A stretch of DNA of 64,000 nt from Pseudoalteromonas rubra (GTDB lineage Bacteria > Pseudomonadota > Gammaproteobacteria > Enterobacterales > Alteromonadaceae). Made by a program: the position numbers and the translations under genes. The stretch is taken from contig NZ_PNCI01000002.1 of NCBI RefSeq assembly GCF_005887095.1, positions 61,182 through 125,181 on the forward strand, read 5' to 3'. The notes under the pieces were generated by a model that saw nothing but the letters and a program-made list of their open reading frames with translations, was not told where the DNA came from and made no database searches. Below are positions 1-7,322 of this stretch, piece after piece (position 1 is the stretch's first letter; each line of letters opens with the position of its first letter).

Positions 1-193
1 TACTAAGCGTTGTCATTGTGCATGATGCGTAAATCTACAAAGTACTTATACGGTTTGTACTCATCTCAGGGTGTCAAAAAAGCTCGGAGATAAGTACTTC
101 ATTTTCACAGTACTGGACTGAATTGCTATTTCACTATCGCACACCCGCGAAATTCTCCAGCCCATAAAAAGATCATAAACTATCTAAACCACA

Positions 194-207
194 GAGCCTT
201 TTGGCTC
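194..207. other. Small hairpin upstream of the DUF2805 gene
   Basis: GAGCC, TTTT loop, GGCTC: a perfect 5-bp stem about 45 bases before the first gene. There is no T-tract, so it is not a clear terminator. The rest of positions 1-253 shows no gene. Confidence 0.3.
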
Positions 208-253
208 GTAATGTCACTAACTAATAAAGCTGGACAAGTCCTGAGAGCACATA

Positions 254-505
254 ATGCAGTTAACGAATGATGAGCAATCAAGAGTCATCGAGATGGCGTG
301 GGAAGACAGAACGCCGTTTGAAGCCATCGAGCAGCAATTTGGATTAAACGAATCTGCGTTGATCAAGCTGATGCGTACTCACCTTAAGCCTGCCAGTTTT
401 CGATTGTGGCGCAAGCGGGTTAGCGGTCGGACAACCAAGCACAGCAAGTTACGTCCTGCCGAGGTTTCCAGGGGCTATTGCCCGACACAGTATAAGCAGC
501 GTTAA
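254..505 (+). CDS. TIGR03643/DUF2805 family small protein
   Basis: An 83-residue protein that matches the TIGR03643 (DUF2805) family from memory. It has the family's N-terminal MAWEDRTPFEAIE stretch, a helix-turn-helix-like middle (FGLNESALIKLMR) and a conserved basic end (FRLWRKRVSGR, then TKH). Length is typical. The family has no established function; its layout resembles a small DNA-binding protein, but that is inference. It stands alone, convergent with the cohesin gene downstream. The ATG follows GAGAGCACATA, a modest ribosome site. Confidence 0.8.
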   Translation: MQLTNDEQSRVIEMAWEDRTPFEAIEQQFGLNESALIKLMRTHLKPASFRLWRKRVSGRTTKHSKLRPAEVSRGYCPTQYKQR

Positions 506-519
506 CCAGCCGCTTTTAT

Positions 520-1161
520 CTAAGCTGGCTGACCAGCGTGTGAGGCAGCAGGTCGTCTGCGCATCAAGAGTCCACCCAATATCATTAACAGCACCACAGC
601 AGCTGAGCCAAATGCCCAGATCTGATTTCCTGAGGCTGGTTTATCTTGAACCTGATAGCTGGCGTCGAAACTCAAGGCCAGAGGGGCCTGGGGTACGTAC
701 ACATATTTTTCGCCGTTGCGAGTACCAAATTCAGCACTTTGAATGGAGATCTCTGCGTTGGTGGCGTTATCGGGTGCAGTAAAATAAAGTCGGGCCAGGC
801 GTCCACTACCAAGCGCACTTTTTGCCGGAGCGACCTGACTTACGATATACTGGATCTGACCTTTTTGAGAGTCTGCCTGGTTACGCAGGGTATACAGGTG
901 ATCCTCATCGAGAAAGTGGCCCTGTTCAAGCTGAACGCCTTTGGCTTTAGTGTCCTGATCAATCAAGGTCATGGTCCTGGCGTCGTAGTTGAGGGTTAGC
1001 TGTACGCCATACACTTCTGGCAAGCCGTCCACCATCACATCCACATAAAACTCGCTGCCGGTTTTAATGTGCGGATCCGAGGTATTAAGGTAAATACGTC
1101 CTTGCTCTGCAAATGCACTCAGACTCACCAGTAACACGGCAATACACACTATAAATTTCAT
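520..1161 (-). CDS. Membrane-anchored cohesin-domain protein
   Basis: A signal peptide (MKFIVCIAVLLVSLSAFA) is followed by a cohesin-like domain at about residues 20-150, with the typical pattern of an exported beta-sandwich (GSEFYVDVMVDGL, VYGVQLTLNYD). After a linker comes a C-terminal transmembrane segment (about residues 180-202) and a basic tail (RRRP), so the protein should be anchored with its cohesin outside the cytoplasm. The start at 1161 is chosen over an ATG 54 bases upstream because AAGGAGC lies just before it and the signal peptide then begins at residue 1. It sits directly downstream of a gene whose product ends in a dockerin, which suggests the two proteins bind each other. 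The domain call is from pattern recognition. Confidence 0.72.
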   Translation of the reverse strand: MKFIVCIAVLLVSLSAFAEQGRIYLNTSDPHIKTGSEFYVDVMVDGLPEVYGVQLTLNYDARTMTLIDQDTKAKGVQLEQGHFLDEDHLYTLRNQADSQKGQIQYIVSQVAPAKSALGSGRLARLYFTAPDNATNAEISIQSAEFGTRNGEKYVYVPQAPLALSFDASYQVQDKPASGNQIWAFGSAAVVLLMILGGLLMRRRPAASHAGQPA

Positions 1162-1188
1162 CTTGTTGCTCCTTAAAATTGATATAAA

Positions 1189-1213
1189 GGGGTTAGCGTT
1201 AAACCCTAACCCC
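1189..1213 (-). terminator. Intergenic hairpin between the dockerin and cohesin genes
   Basis: GGGGTTAG (1189-1196) pairs perfectly with CTAACCCC (1206-1213) across a 9-base loop. Read on the minus strand it follows the dockerin gene stop and is followed by a T-rich stretch. It may be an attenuator that lowers, rather than ends, transcription into the cohesin gene. Confidence 0.45.
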
Positions 1214-1222
1214 ATTTATTAG

Positions 1223-3349
1223 TTACCAGCTTTGTGGTCCTTGTTTACCAAAGTTGGCACCCAGCAGGGTTAAATCTCGCAGGTTGATGGCGCCGTCGCG
1301 GTTAAAGTCGGCAGCCATGACGTAGCCATTTTGTTGACCTTCTATTGAGCGATAAGCGCCCAGCAGCAGGGTCAGGTCGGCAATGTCGATTTGGTTATCG
1401 CCATTGCTGTCACCGCCCACCAGGTTGATCTGACCAAAGTCGATATCAGCCTGACCCGCTGCCAGGTTGACCTGTTTTTCGGCCGTGAGATATCCCGGAG
1501 CACTTAACGCCATGGTGACGTTACCCAGGCCAACGCGGACAGAGAAGCTGCCATCCGGGTTAATGGTGACGGGCTGGCCGTTGATTAAGAGCGTCACAAA
1601 GGTGTAGTCGCCAGCGGTGCTCAGGCTGGAAATGTTGCCAGTTAAGGTGACGGACTCCGCAATGGTGAAGGCGTAGTCGGTACTGTTTTGTAGCAGGTAA
1701 TTGCCTTGCTGGTCGGTCATTTGCGCTTGCAGGGTTAGATTAACGGTGCCCGCTTGCTCGGCAATCAGAGTAACAGCGGCAAAATCGCCTTCGCCCGACT
1801 TGGCGGTGGCCGGGGCCATCAGTGCGAGGGCACCATCCCATTGGTTGTCACTGATACCCATGGGCACGGATAAACGTTCATCCGACGGTAGAAACTCGCC
1901 ATATTCACCACCAGAGATACGAGCTTTGCTGGTGTCACTCAGGCTCACCACGGCATCCAGGCCATATACATCGGCGCCCAATACGTTCAGTGGAAGCGTC
2001 AGTATGTCACCTTCCAGCACGGGAGATGGTGGTAAGGACAGAGCCATGGCATTGACAGGTACTGCTTCAAGCTGAAATCGCTGAGCATAAATATTGTAGT
2101 CTCCGACTGGTTCTTTGTGAGACCAGCCAATCACGAAGTCATTGGAGGTTGTAGCCTTGATAATGGGTGATACCTGTTTTTCTTGCGTTATATTGTTTAC
2201 CAGGAACTCAGCACCGTGAGCTGTATCATCGGCTGTGAATACTTGCGCATAAACCCCGTCTTCGCTGCCATCTTGCTCAGTGCTTTGCCAGCTTATGATA
2301 TAACCCCCATTGTCCAAAGCGGCTATAGATGGAGAAGACTGAACACCACCGCTAAAGGTGTTTACCTTAAACTCACTACTTTGTGCAACGCCGGTTGTAT
2401 CATAGCGTTGAGCATAAATCCCTCTGCCAGCACTTTGCCATGTGATTAGAAAGTCACCGTTACTCAGTTGTGTACTTTTGGCTGAGGATTGTATAGATAA
2501 TGCATATCCATTTGCTCTATATGCGCGACCTATAGTAGCTCCGCTAGCATCGAACCTTTGTGCACCGATCCCGTCATTATCTCCACCTATCTTTCCGCTC
2601 CAGACCATAAAAAAGCCACCGTTATTGGTGTTAGTAATATGTGGAGCGCTGGCATCTTGAACTGCATCGGTTTGTGCTACCTCTGTGCCATCAGCAGTAA
2701 AAACCTTTGCGTAAGAATAGTATTTATTACTAATACCACTGCGTCCATTAAACACATCTGTCCAGCCAATCGCGAATCCCCCGTTGTCAATAGCGGTGAT
2801 TGAATGGCCGGCAAATCGCGCCGTGGTTGAAACGCCAACATAGATCTCGGTAGGACTGGCATAAACCTCAAAAGCTTGCCCAATAGGTGTTCCATCTTCC
2901 TGAAATTTTCTTGCAAACAGTTTTGACTTTGATTCACTCTGTATCCAGGAAAATACTAAGCTACCATCTGCCAATTGTGCGACCTTTGGCGTGATTTGAT
3001 CACCAGTCGTTTCGCTGTTAACCCTGAATTCACTGCCCACAGGTTGACCTTGCGCGTTGAAACGTTGTGCATACACACCACTACCATCTCCATCTTGCTC
3101 TTGACTCATCCAGGTCGCAATAAATGTTCCATTGCCGAGTGGCGTTATGTCTCTCAAAAGCTGGTCATTGTCAGTATGCGTATTGACCAAAAATTCATTG
3201 CCAACTTTTAGAGGTGTTTGTGCCTGGCTGAGAAAGGGCAAGCTACATAAAAAAACAGGCAAGGTTGCACGAACAATACGTGCGCCCAAAGAGAGAGGAT
3301 GGGCTGAGGTAGCCCGCTTTTCTGTTGCTTTTTTAGATACCATTTTCAT
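1223..3349 (-). CDS. Secreted cohesin- and dockerin-containing surface protein
   Basis: A 708-residue exported protein. An N-terminal signal region (to SQA, about residue 43) is followed by repeats of about 50 residues, each with a GGF-x-W or F-x-W-x-S core and an AQRF strand (about 50-430), like a beta-propeller. A cohesin-like domain spans about 440-570, then a short beta domain, then a dockerin with two calcium-loop repeats (DSNGDNQIDIADLTLL and DFNRDGAINLRDLTLLGANF) at the very end. The ATG at 3349 follows AAGGAACTGACA. It is the first gene of a pair with the anchored cohesin protein, so a dockerin-cohesin hand-off to the cell surface is likely. The ligand of the propeller is unknown. Confidence 0.75.
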   Translation of the reverse strand: MKMVSKKATEKRATSAHPLSLGARIVRATLPVFLCSLPFLSQAQTPLKVGNEFLVNTHTDNDQLLRDITPLGNGTFIATWMSQEQDGDGSGVYAQRFNAQGQPVGSEFRVNSETTGDQITPKVAQLADGSLVFSWIQSESKSKLFARKFQEDGTPIGQAFEVYASPTEIYVGVSTTARFAGHSITAIDNGGFAIGWTDVFNGRSGISNKYYSYAKVFTADGTEVAQTDAVQDASAPHITNTNNGGFFMVWSGKIGGDNDGIGAQRFDASGATIGRAYRANGYALSIQSSAKSTQLSNGDFLITWQSAGRGIYAQRYDTTGVAQSSEFKVNTFSGGVQSSPSIAALDNGGYIISWQSTEQDGSEDGVYAQVFTADDTAHGAEFLVNNITQEKQVSPIIKATTSNDFVIGWSHKEPVGDYNIYAQRFQLEAVPVNAMALSLPPSPVLEGDILTLPLNVLGADVYGLDAVVSLSDTSKARISGGEYGEFLPSDERLSVPMGISDNQWDGALALMAPATAKSGEGDFAAVTLIAEQAGTVNLTLQAQMTDQQGNYLLQNSTDYAFTIAESVTLTGNISSLSTAGDYTFVTLLINGQPVTINPDGSFSVRVGLGNVTMALSAPGYLTAEKQVNLAAGQADIDFGQINLVGGDSNGDNQIDIADLTLLLGAYRSIEGQQNGYVMAADFNRDGAINLRDLTLLGANFGKQGPQSW

Positions 3350-3441
3350 TGTCAGTTCCTTGAATATATTGGGTATAAAATATTGAAATTACACTTCATC
3401 GAAATGCCTGCATAAATTACAAAGACAGCTTGTAGAGATAA

Positions 3442-3459
3442 ATAGGGTATTTCCCCTAT
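3442..3459. promoter_or_regulatory. Operator-like palindrome upstream of the dockerin gene
   Basis: ATAGGG, six bases, CCCTAT, about 95 bases upstream of the dockerin gene start and just past the end of the response-regulator gene. Two heptamer-like halves around TT recall NarL/FixJ-type sites only loosely. The orphan regulator next door is the natural candidate; this is inference. Confidence 0.3.
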
Positions 3460-3492
3460 ATCGGCTCAAATGCTTGTGCTGTGTCGGTTAAA

Positions 3493-4110
3493 TTACAGCG
3501 ATAAGCCTTGCTCAATCGCAAAACGCACCAGCTGAGCGGTTTTTTTAAATCCCAGCTTTTTCATAACCCGGGTACGGTGTGCATCTACTGTTTTGGCGGA
3601 GATAAACAGGGCTTTGCCAATTTCCTTGTTGGTTTGGCCCAGGGCAATATGGTGAATGACTTCTTTTTCCCGAATGGTTAACTCAAAATCAGTTTTATTA
3701 TTACGATAGCTTTGCAATTCAGATTGATGGCTGTCACTGATGTATTGCCCGCCTGTGTGTACAGTATGAATAGCTTTGATCAGCGAGTGAAAGGCGTCGC
3801 TTTTGGGCAAGTACCCATGTGCACCTGCCTCGAGTGCATTGTCGATCACTTTTATGTCGCTATGCATGGTGAGTAAAATCACCCGGGTTTTTAGGCCTCG
3901 CGCTTTGATGCGCTGACACACGCTGAGCCCGCTGACTTCGCCCATTGTAATATCGAGAATGGCGATATCCGGCTCGTGCCTGAGAATGTGCTGCCAAGCC
4001 TTTTCACCGGAATCAACATCGGCAATGATAGAGCCGACCCTGGCAGTTTGGATCAATGCAAGCAGTCCCTGCCTGACGATATGGTGGTCATCCGCAACGA
4101 TGATTTTCAT
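3493..4110 (-). CDS. LuxR-type (NarL/FixJ) response regulator, orphan
   Basis: A two-domain response regulator of 205 residues. The receiver domain (about 1-120) has the acidic pair D7/D8, the phospho-acceptor D53 (in AILDIT), T81 and K103 in LPKSD. A GerE/LuxR helix-turn-helix follows at about 140-200 (LTIREKEVIHHIALGQTNKE and KTVDAHRTRVMKKL). No histidine kinase is encoded in the window, so its partner is elsewhere. It lies 143 bases upstream of the dockerin/cohesin pair in the same direction and may control it. No good ribosome site is seen before the ATG. Confidence 0.9.
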   Translation of the reverse strand: MKIIVADDHHIVRQGLLALIQTARVGSIIADVDSGEKAWQHILRHEPDIAILDITMGEVSGLSVCQRIKARGLKTRVILLTMHSDIKVIDNALEAGAHGYLPKSDAFHSLIKAIHTVHTGGQYISDSHQSELQSYRNNKTDFELTIREKEVIHHIALGQTNKEIGKALFISAKTVDAHRTRVMKKLGFKKTAQLVRFAIEQGLSL

Positions 4111-4268
4111 TATTGTTTTTATTGATGGGTAATTTCTTATATTTCAACATATTACTAGCTTACATTGAAACGTTATCGGTACTGAGCAAGTAATTAGGTT
4201 TAATTTTAAGCTGCTTTTATAGACAGCTTTTTGTGAGTGGAAAACTTATTAACAAACCAGGAAAAACA

Positions 4269-4337
4269 ATGAAATATACGGGAAGTTGTCACTGTAAAGT
4301 GGTGCAGTTTGAATTTGATGGTAGAAATCAGTTGTAA
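4269..4337 (+). pseudogene. Truncated start of a GFA/CENP-V-type gene
   Basis: A 22-codon reading frame, MKYTGSCHCKVVQFEFDG and so on, then TAA. The SCHC-x-x-V-x-FEF pattern is the zinc-binding N-terminus of the glutathione-dependent formaldehyde-activating (GFA) fold family, normally about 120-150 residues long. Nothing after residue 22 matches the family. An ATG preceded by CAGGAAAAACA keeps a usable ribosome site. It appears to be the remnant of a deletion. Confidence 0.6.
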
Positions 4338-4391
4338 AGCAAATAGCCGCCATGCGACGGCTATTTCACGGGTAAGTTTGCTCAGGAGAGC

Positions 4392-6716
4392 TTAAAATTC
4401 CATTTGAAAAGTCAAAGAGACCTGACGAGACTTACCAATATATTGCTGACCGTAACTGGTAAACATCTTGCCCTCATTGTCGGCTTCTTTGAAGTAACTG
4501 CGGATATAATCTTTGTCGAGTAAGTTTCTGACATCCAGACGCACGCTGTAGTTATCCCACTTGTAACCCACTTGCGAGTTCACAATTAAGCGATCATCAT
4601 TCACCGGTTCATTATTAAGGGCGTACTTGTCCGCTTCCAATGACACTTTAGGGTTCATGTAAGCTAAGCTTGATCCTGTGTATTTGGCGTTAACGTTGAC
4701 GTACAGGCCATTGTCAAAGGTGTAGTTGGATGCCACATTGGCTGTCCATTCAGGAGCATCGGCGAACGGACGACCTGTCTGTGGGCCAAACTCGGTGAAC
4801 TTGGTTTTTGCCAGGCCTGCCCCCGCGGTAACTGACCAATTTTTGCTTGGGTAATAGAATACTTCTGCCTCCCAGCCTTTTACCTCAGATTCACCGGCGT
4901 TGACGGTTTCTGTGTCGTACAGTGCTCCAGAAAGGCGTTGTTTTACCTGCTGATCTTTCCATTTCAGCATAAATGCATTGGCATTAACCACCAGCTTGCC
5001 ATCTAGCCATACGGAGCGGAACGATAACTCATAGTTGTCGGTGTACTCCGGCTCGTAACTAAAGATACGAGAGCGGGCCATGTTAAAGCCAACCCCACCT
5101 GAGCGGTAACCTTTTTGGTAAATAAAGCTGGTCGATATATCCTGATTAAAGTGATAGGTCGCGCCCAGTTTAGGCAACCAGGCATTAAAGTCTTCAGTTG
5201 ACTCAGGTTCTACGCCAGAGGCTGAAGCAGCAAAGCCATTCAGATAAGCATTGATCCCAGTTACAAGTGGGCTTAATTGTGCTGGTACCTGAGTTGGATC
5301 AGGTAGGTGGTTATCTATCGTGTAAGCGTTATCTGCGCTATTGGTTTGCTCTTCTGTGTCGTATCGCAGGCCAGCCAGTAAATCGATTTGATCTGTGACT
5401 GACCAGGTTACATCACCATAAATTGCTGCCGTCTTAATTTTTTGTGCTAAACCGTAGTTCATATTAAGGACAACAGGGTCGATATTAGGATACAAAGGCG
5501 CAGCCATCGCTGCTGTTTGCGCTGCAACTTCAACAGGAAGCCCTTGTTGCATCAGTAATCCGGTAACAGCCGTTGTAAAGTCCGATACACCCACCGCTTG
5601 TTGCAGGGTCAGGACACGTTGTCCCTCAGCTCGGTCATCAACATCAACCTGTGATGCATACAAGCCAAACGCGGCCTGAATATCGTCAGATTCATAGGTT
5701 AATCTGAGTTCCTGACTAAAGGTTTCATCTGTACGGCGATTGGCATTGTCTTTGACAATCTGGGTAGGTTGCATATCGCCATCCCAGTTATAGCCATAGT
5801 CAGATTCGTTGTATGTGGTAATGGAGTGGAATGATGTTGTCTCATTCACATCCCAGGTAACTTCCAAGTTATAGATATCGGTTTTGGTTTCTTCCCAGAT
5901 TGGAGAGTTGAAATCTACGGTACGGTCAAACGGAGACTCACCAAAGTCGTAAAGACTCCAGAAAACACCAAAGCGATTTTCATTATTGGTGTAAGTCAGT
6001 AGCACATCGATGTCGTCATTTGGTTCAAACAGCACTTTGGTGCGCAGGGTCTGGCTTTCTTCGAAATTAGACGTATCACCGCGAGTAATGTTGTCAATGT
6101 CACCGTCGGTTTCTTTGTCTTCATAGCTGACTCTGAATGCCAGCATATCGTCTATCAGTCCCATACCACCGGCGAACGCAAATTCCTGCTGACCGTGTTG
6201 GCCAACGGTGGCTTTAAATTTAGCGGATGGCTCATAGGTTGGGTCTTGCGAGCGGATCATAATGGCACCCGCCAGTGCGTTGCGCCCTTGCAAAGTCGAC
6301 TGAGGACCCCGGAACACTTCAACCTGCGCCAGATCCCAGACAGACAATCCGCCACTTTTAACCATACGAAATGGCAGCGGTGCGCCATCGAGGTACATAC
6401 TGGTTAAGAAGCTATTACCGCCGCCTGATACTGAGAACGAGTCAACGCCACGTATTCTGAAGCCATCATTAAAGTCGCCAGATACGTTTGGCATCATAGA
6501 AAAGGCGTCATTGATATTCTGTAGGTTGTTTTGTTCCATGTCCTTGCTGGTAACGACTGCAACACTGCTTGGGGTGTCTTGCAAAGTCCGGTCTATCTTT
6601 TGACCTTGTACAACAATTACATCCAGTTCTTTTGTTTCATCTGCAATAGCGGTTGATGCAGTAGCGACAGAAACCAGTGCTAAACCAACAGATTTAGCCA
6701 GAATATTCAATTTCAT
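4392..6716 (-). CDS. TonB-dependent outer-membrane receptor
   Basis: A 774-residue receptor. It has a signal peptide (to about residue 25, cut near AIA/DET), a TonB-box-like segment (LDVIVVQGQ), a plug domain (about 45-160: TPSSVAVVTSKDM, FRIRGVDSF, VEVFRGPQSTLQGRNALAGAI) and a 22-strand-type barrel ending in the outer-membrane signature LTFQMEF with terminal Phe. It would take up a chelate or other large nutrient using TonB energy. The substrate cannot be read from the sequence. A Fur-box-like palindrome 75 bases upstream suggests iron control. GGAAG precedes the ATG. It stands alone as a transcription unit. Confidence 0.9.
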   Translation of the reverse strand: MKLNILAKSVGLALVSVATASTAIADETKELDVIVVQGQKIDRTLQDTPSSVAVVTSKDMEQNNLQNINDAFSMMPNVSGDFNDGFRIRGVDSFSVSGGGNSFLTSMYLDGAPLPFRMVKSGGLSVWDLAQVEVFRGPQSTLQGRNALAGAIMIRSQDPTYEPSAKFKATVGQHGQQEFAFAGGMGLIDDMLAFRVSYEDKETDGDIDNITRGDTSNFEESQTLRTKVLFEPNDDIDVLLTYTNNENRFGVFWSLYDFGESPFDRTVDFNSPIWEETKTDIYNLEVTWDVNETTSFHSITTYNESDYGYNWDGDMQPTQIVKDNANRRTDETFSQELRLTYESDDIQAAFGLYASQVDVDDRAEGQRVLTLQQAVGVSDFTTAVTGLLMQQGLPVEVAAQTAAMAAPLYPNIDPVVLNMNYGLAQKIKTAAIYGDVTWSVTDQIDLLAGLRYDTEEQTNSADNAYTIDNHLPDPTQVPAQLSPLVTGINAYLNGFAASASGVEPESTEDFNAWLPKLGATYHFNQDISTSFIYQKGYRSGGVGFNMARSRIFSYEPEYTDNYELSFRSVWLDGKLVVNANAFMLKWKDQQVKQRLSGALYDTETVNAGESEVKGWEAEVFYYPSKNWSVTAGAGLAKTKFTEFGPQTGRPFADAPEWTANVASNYTFDNGLYVNVNAKYTGSSLAYMNPKVSLEADKYALNNEPVNDDRLIVNSQVGYKWDNYSVRLDVRNLLDKDYIRSYFKEADNEGKMFTSYGQQYIGKSRQVSLTFQMEF

Positions 6717-6790
6717 ACGTTAAGCTTCCAGAGAGTTTAGAGAGAGTTAAATTATTTTTCCGGGAATGATACTTGATTATTCTAAAAACA

Positions 6791-6813
6791 CAAATGATAT
6801 CCACTATCATTTG
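6791..6813. promoter_or_regulatory. Fur-box-like palindrome upstream of the TonB receptor
   Basis: CAAATGATA, TCCAC, TATCATTTG: nine-base arms that pair perfectly. Against the classical 7-1-7 Fur pattern (TGATAAT, one base, ATTATCA), 11 of 14 positions agree. It sits about 75 bases upstream of the receptor start, a good place for a repressor. Confidence 0.55.
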
Positions 6814-7322
6814 CAAGTGCGGACCTAAATAATCTCTTTTGTTTATCTCACTCTACGGTAGTCAATTGATGCGGCAATTTGATGGAGTACCCGCGGTCAT
6901 GTAACAGTTGCCTGATTAGTGCTTCTGGTTGTGTTGCAGATCAGGTGTGAGCACACCTCATTGACAGGGGCAGTCATCTGCACTGTTAACAGTCATTCAC
7001 GAAAAAGAGTGTACCCGATGGATTAGTGCCCGCTGAGGCTTTGTTGAATGTTGCGAAACAAACTCTGAACCTGACTGCGAATGCCATCAGAATTAGATCT
7101 TCTTAATATCAGGCTTTTTCAAATAAATCATGCCTCTAAATGTTTTTGTCTTGTATTTTTGTGGCGTCATGTTCACCTGCTTCGGCTTTTTGTCGCATTT
7201 TATTTGAGCGCCAACGCACACTTATTGCACTGCCTCTGCAAGTAACATACGGTTAATAAGTTTTTTAAAGTGTTATGTTGTAACGCTTTGGGTAATCGAC
7301 ACAATAATAATAGGGAAAATGT
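6814..7322. other. Non-coding stretch with two direct copies of an IS5-like end motif
   Basis: No gene is seen. Two direct motifs stand out: GGCTTTGTTGAAT at 7037-7049, and GGCTTTTTCAAATAAATC at 7112-7129. Both resemble the IS903-type terminal repeat (GGCTTTGTTGAATAAATC from memory; the second agrees at 15 of 18). No transposase fragment accompanies them, so a relict insertion is only a suggestion. The remainder must hold the promoter of the BNR gene. Confidence 0.25.
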
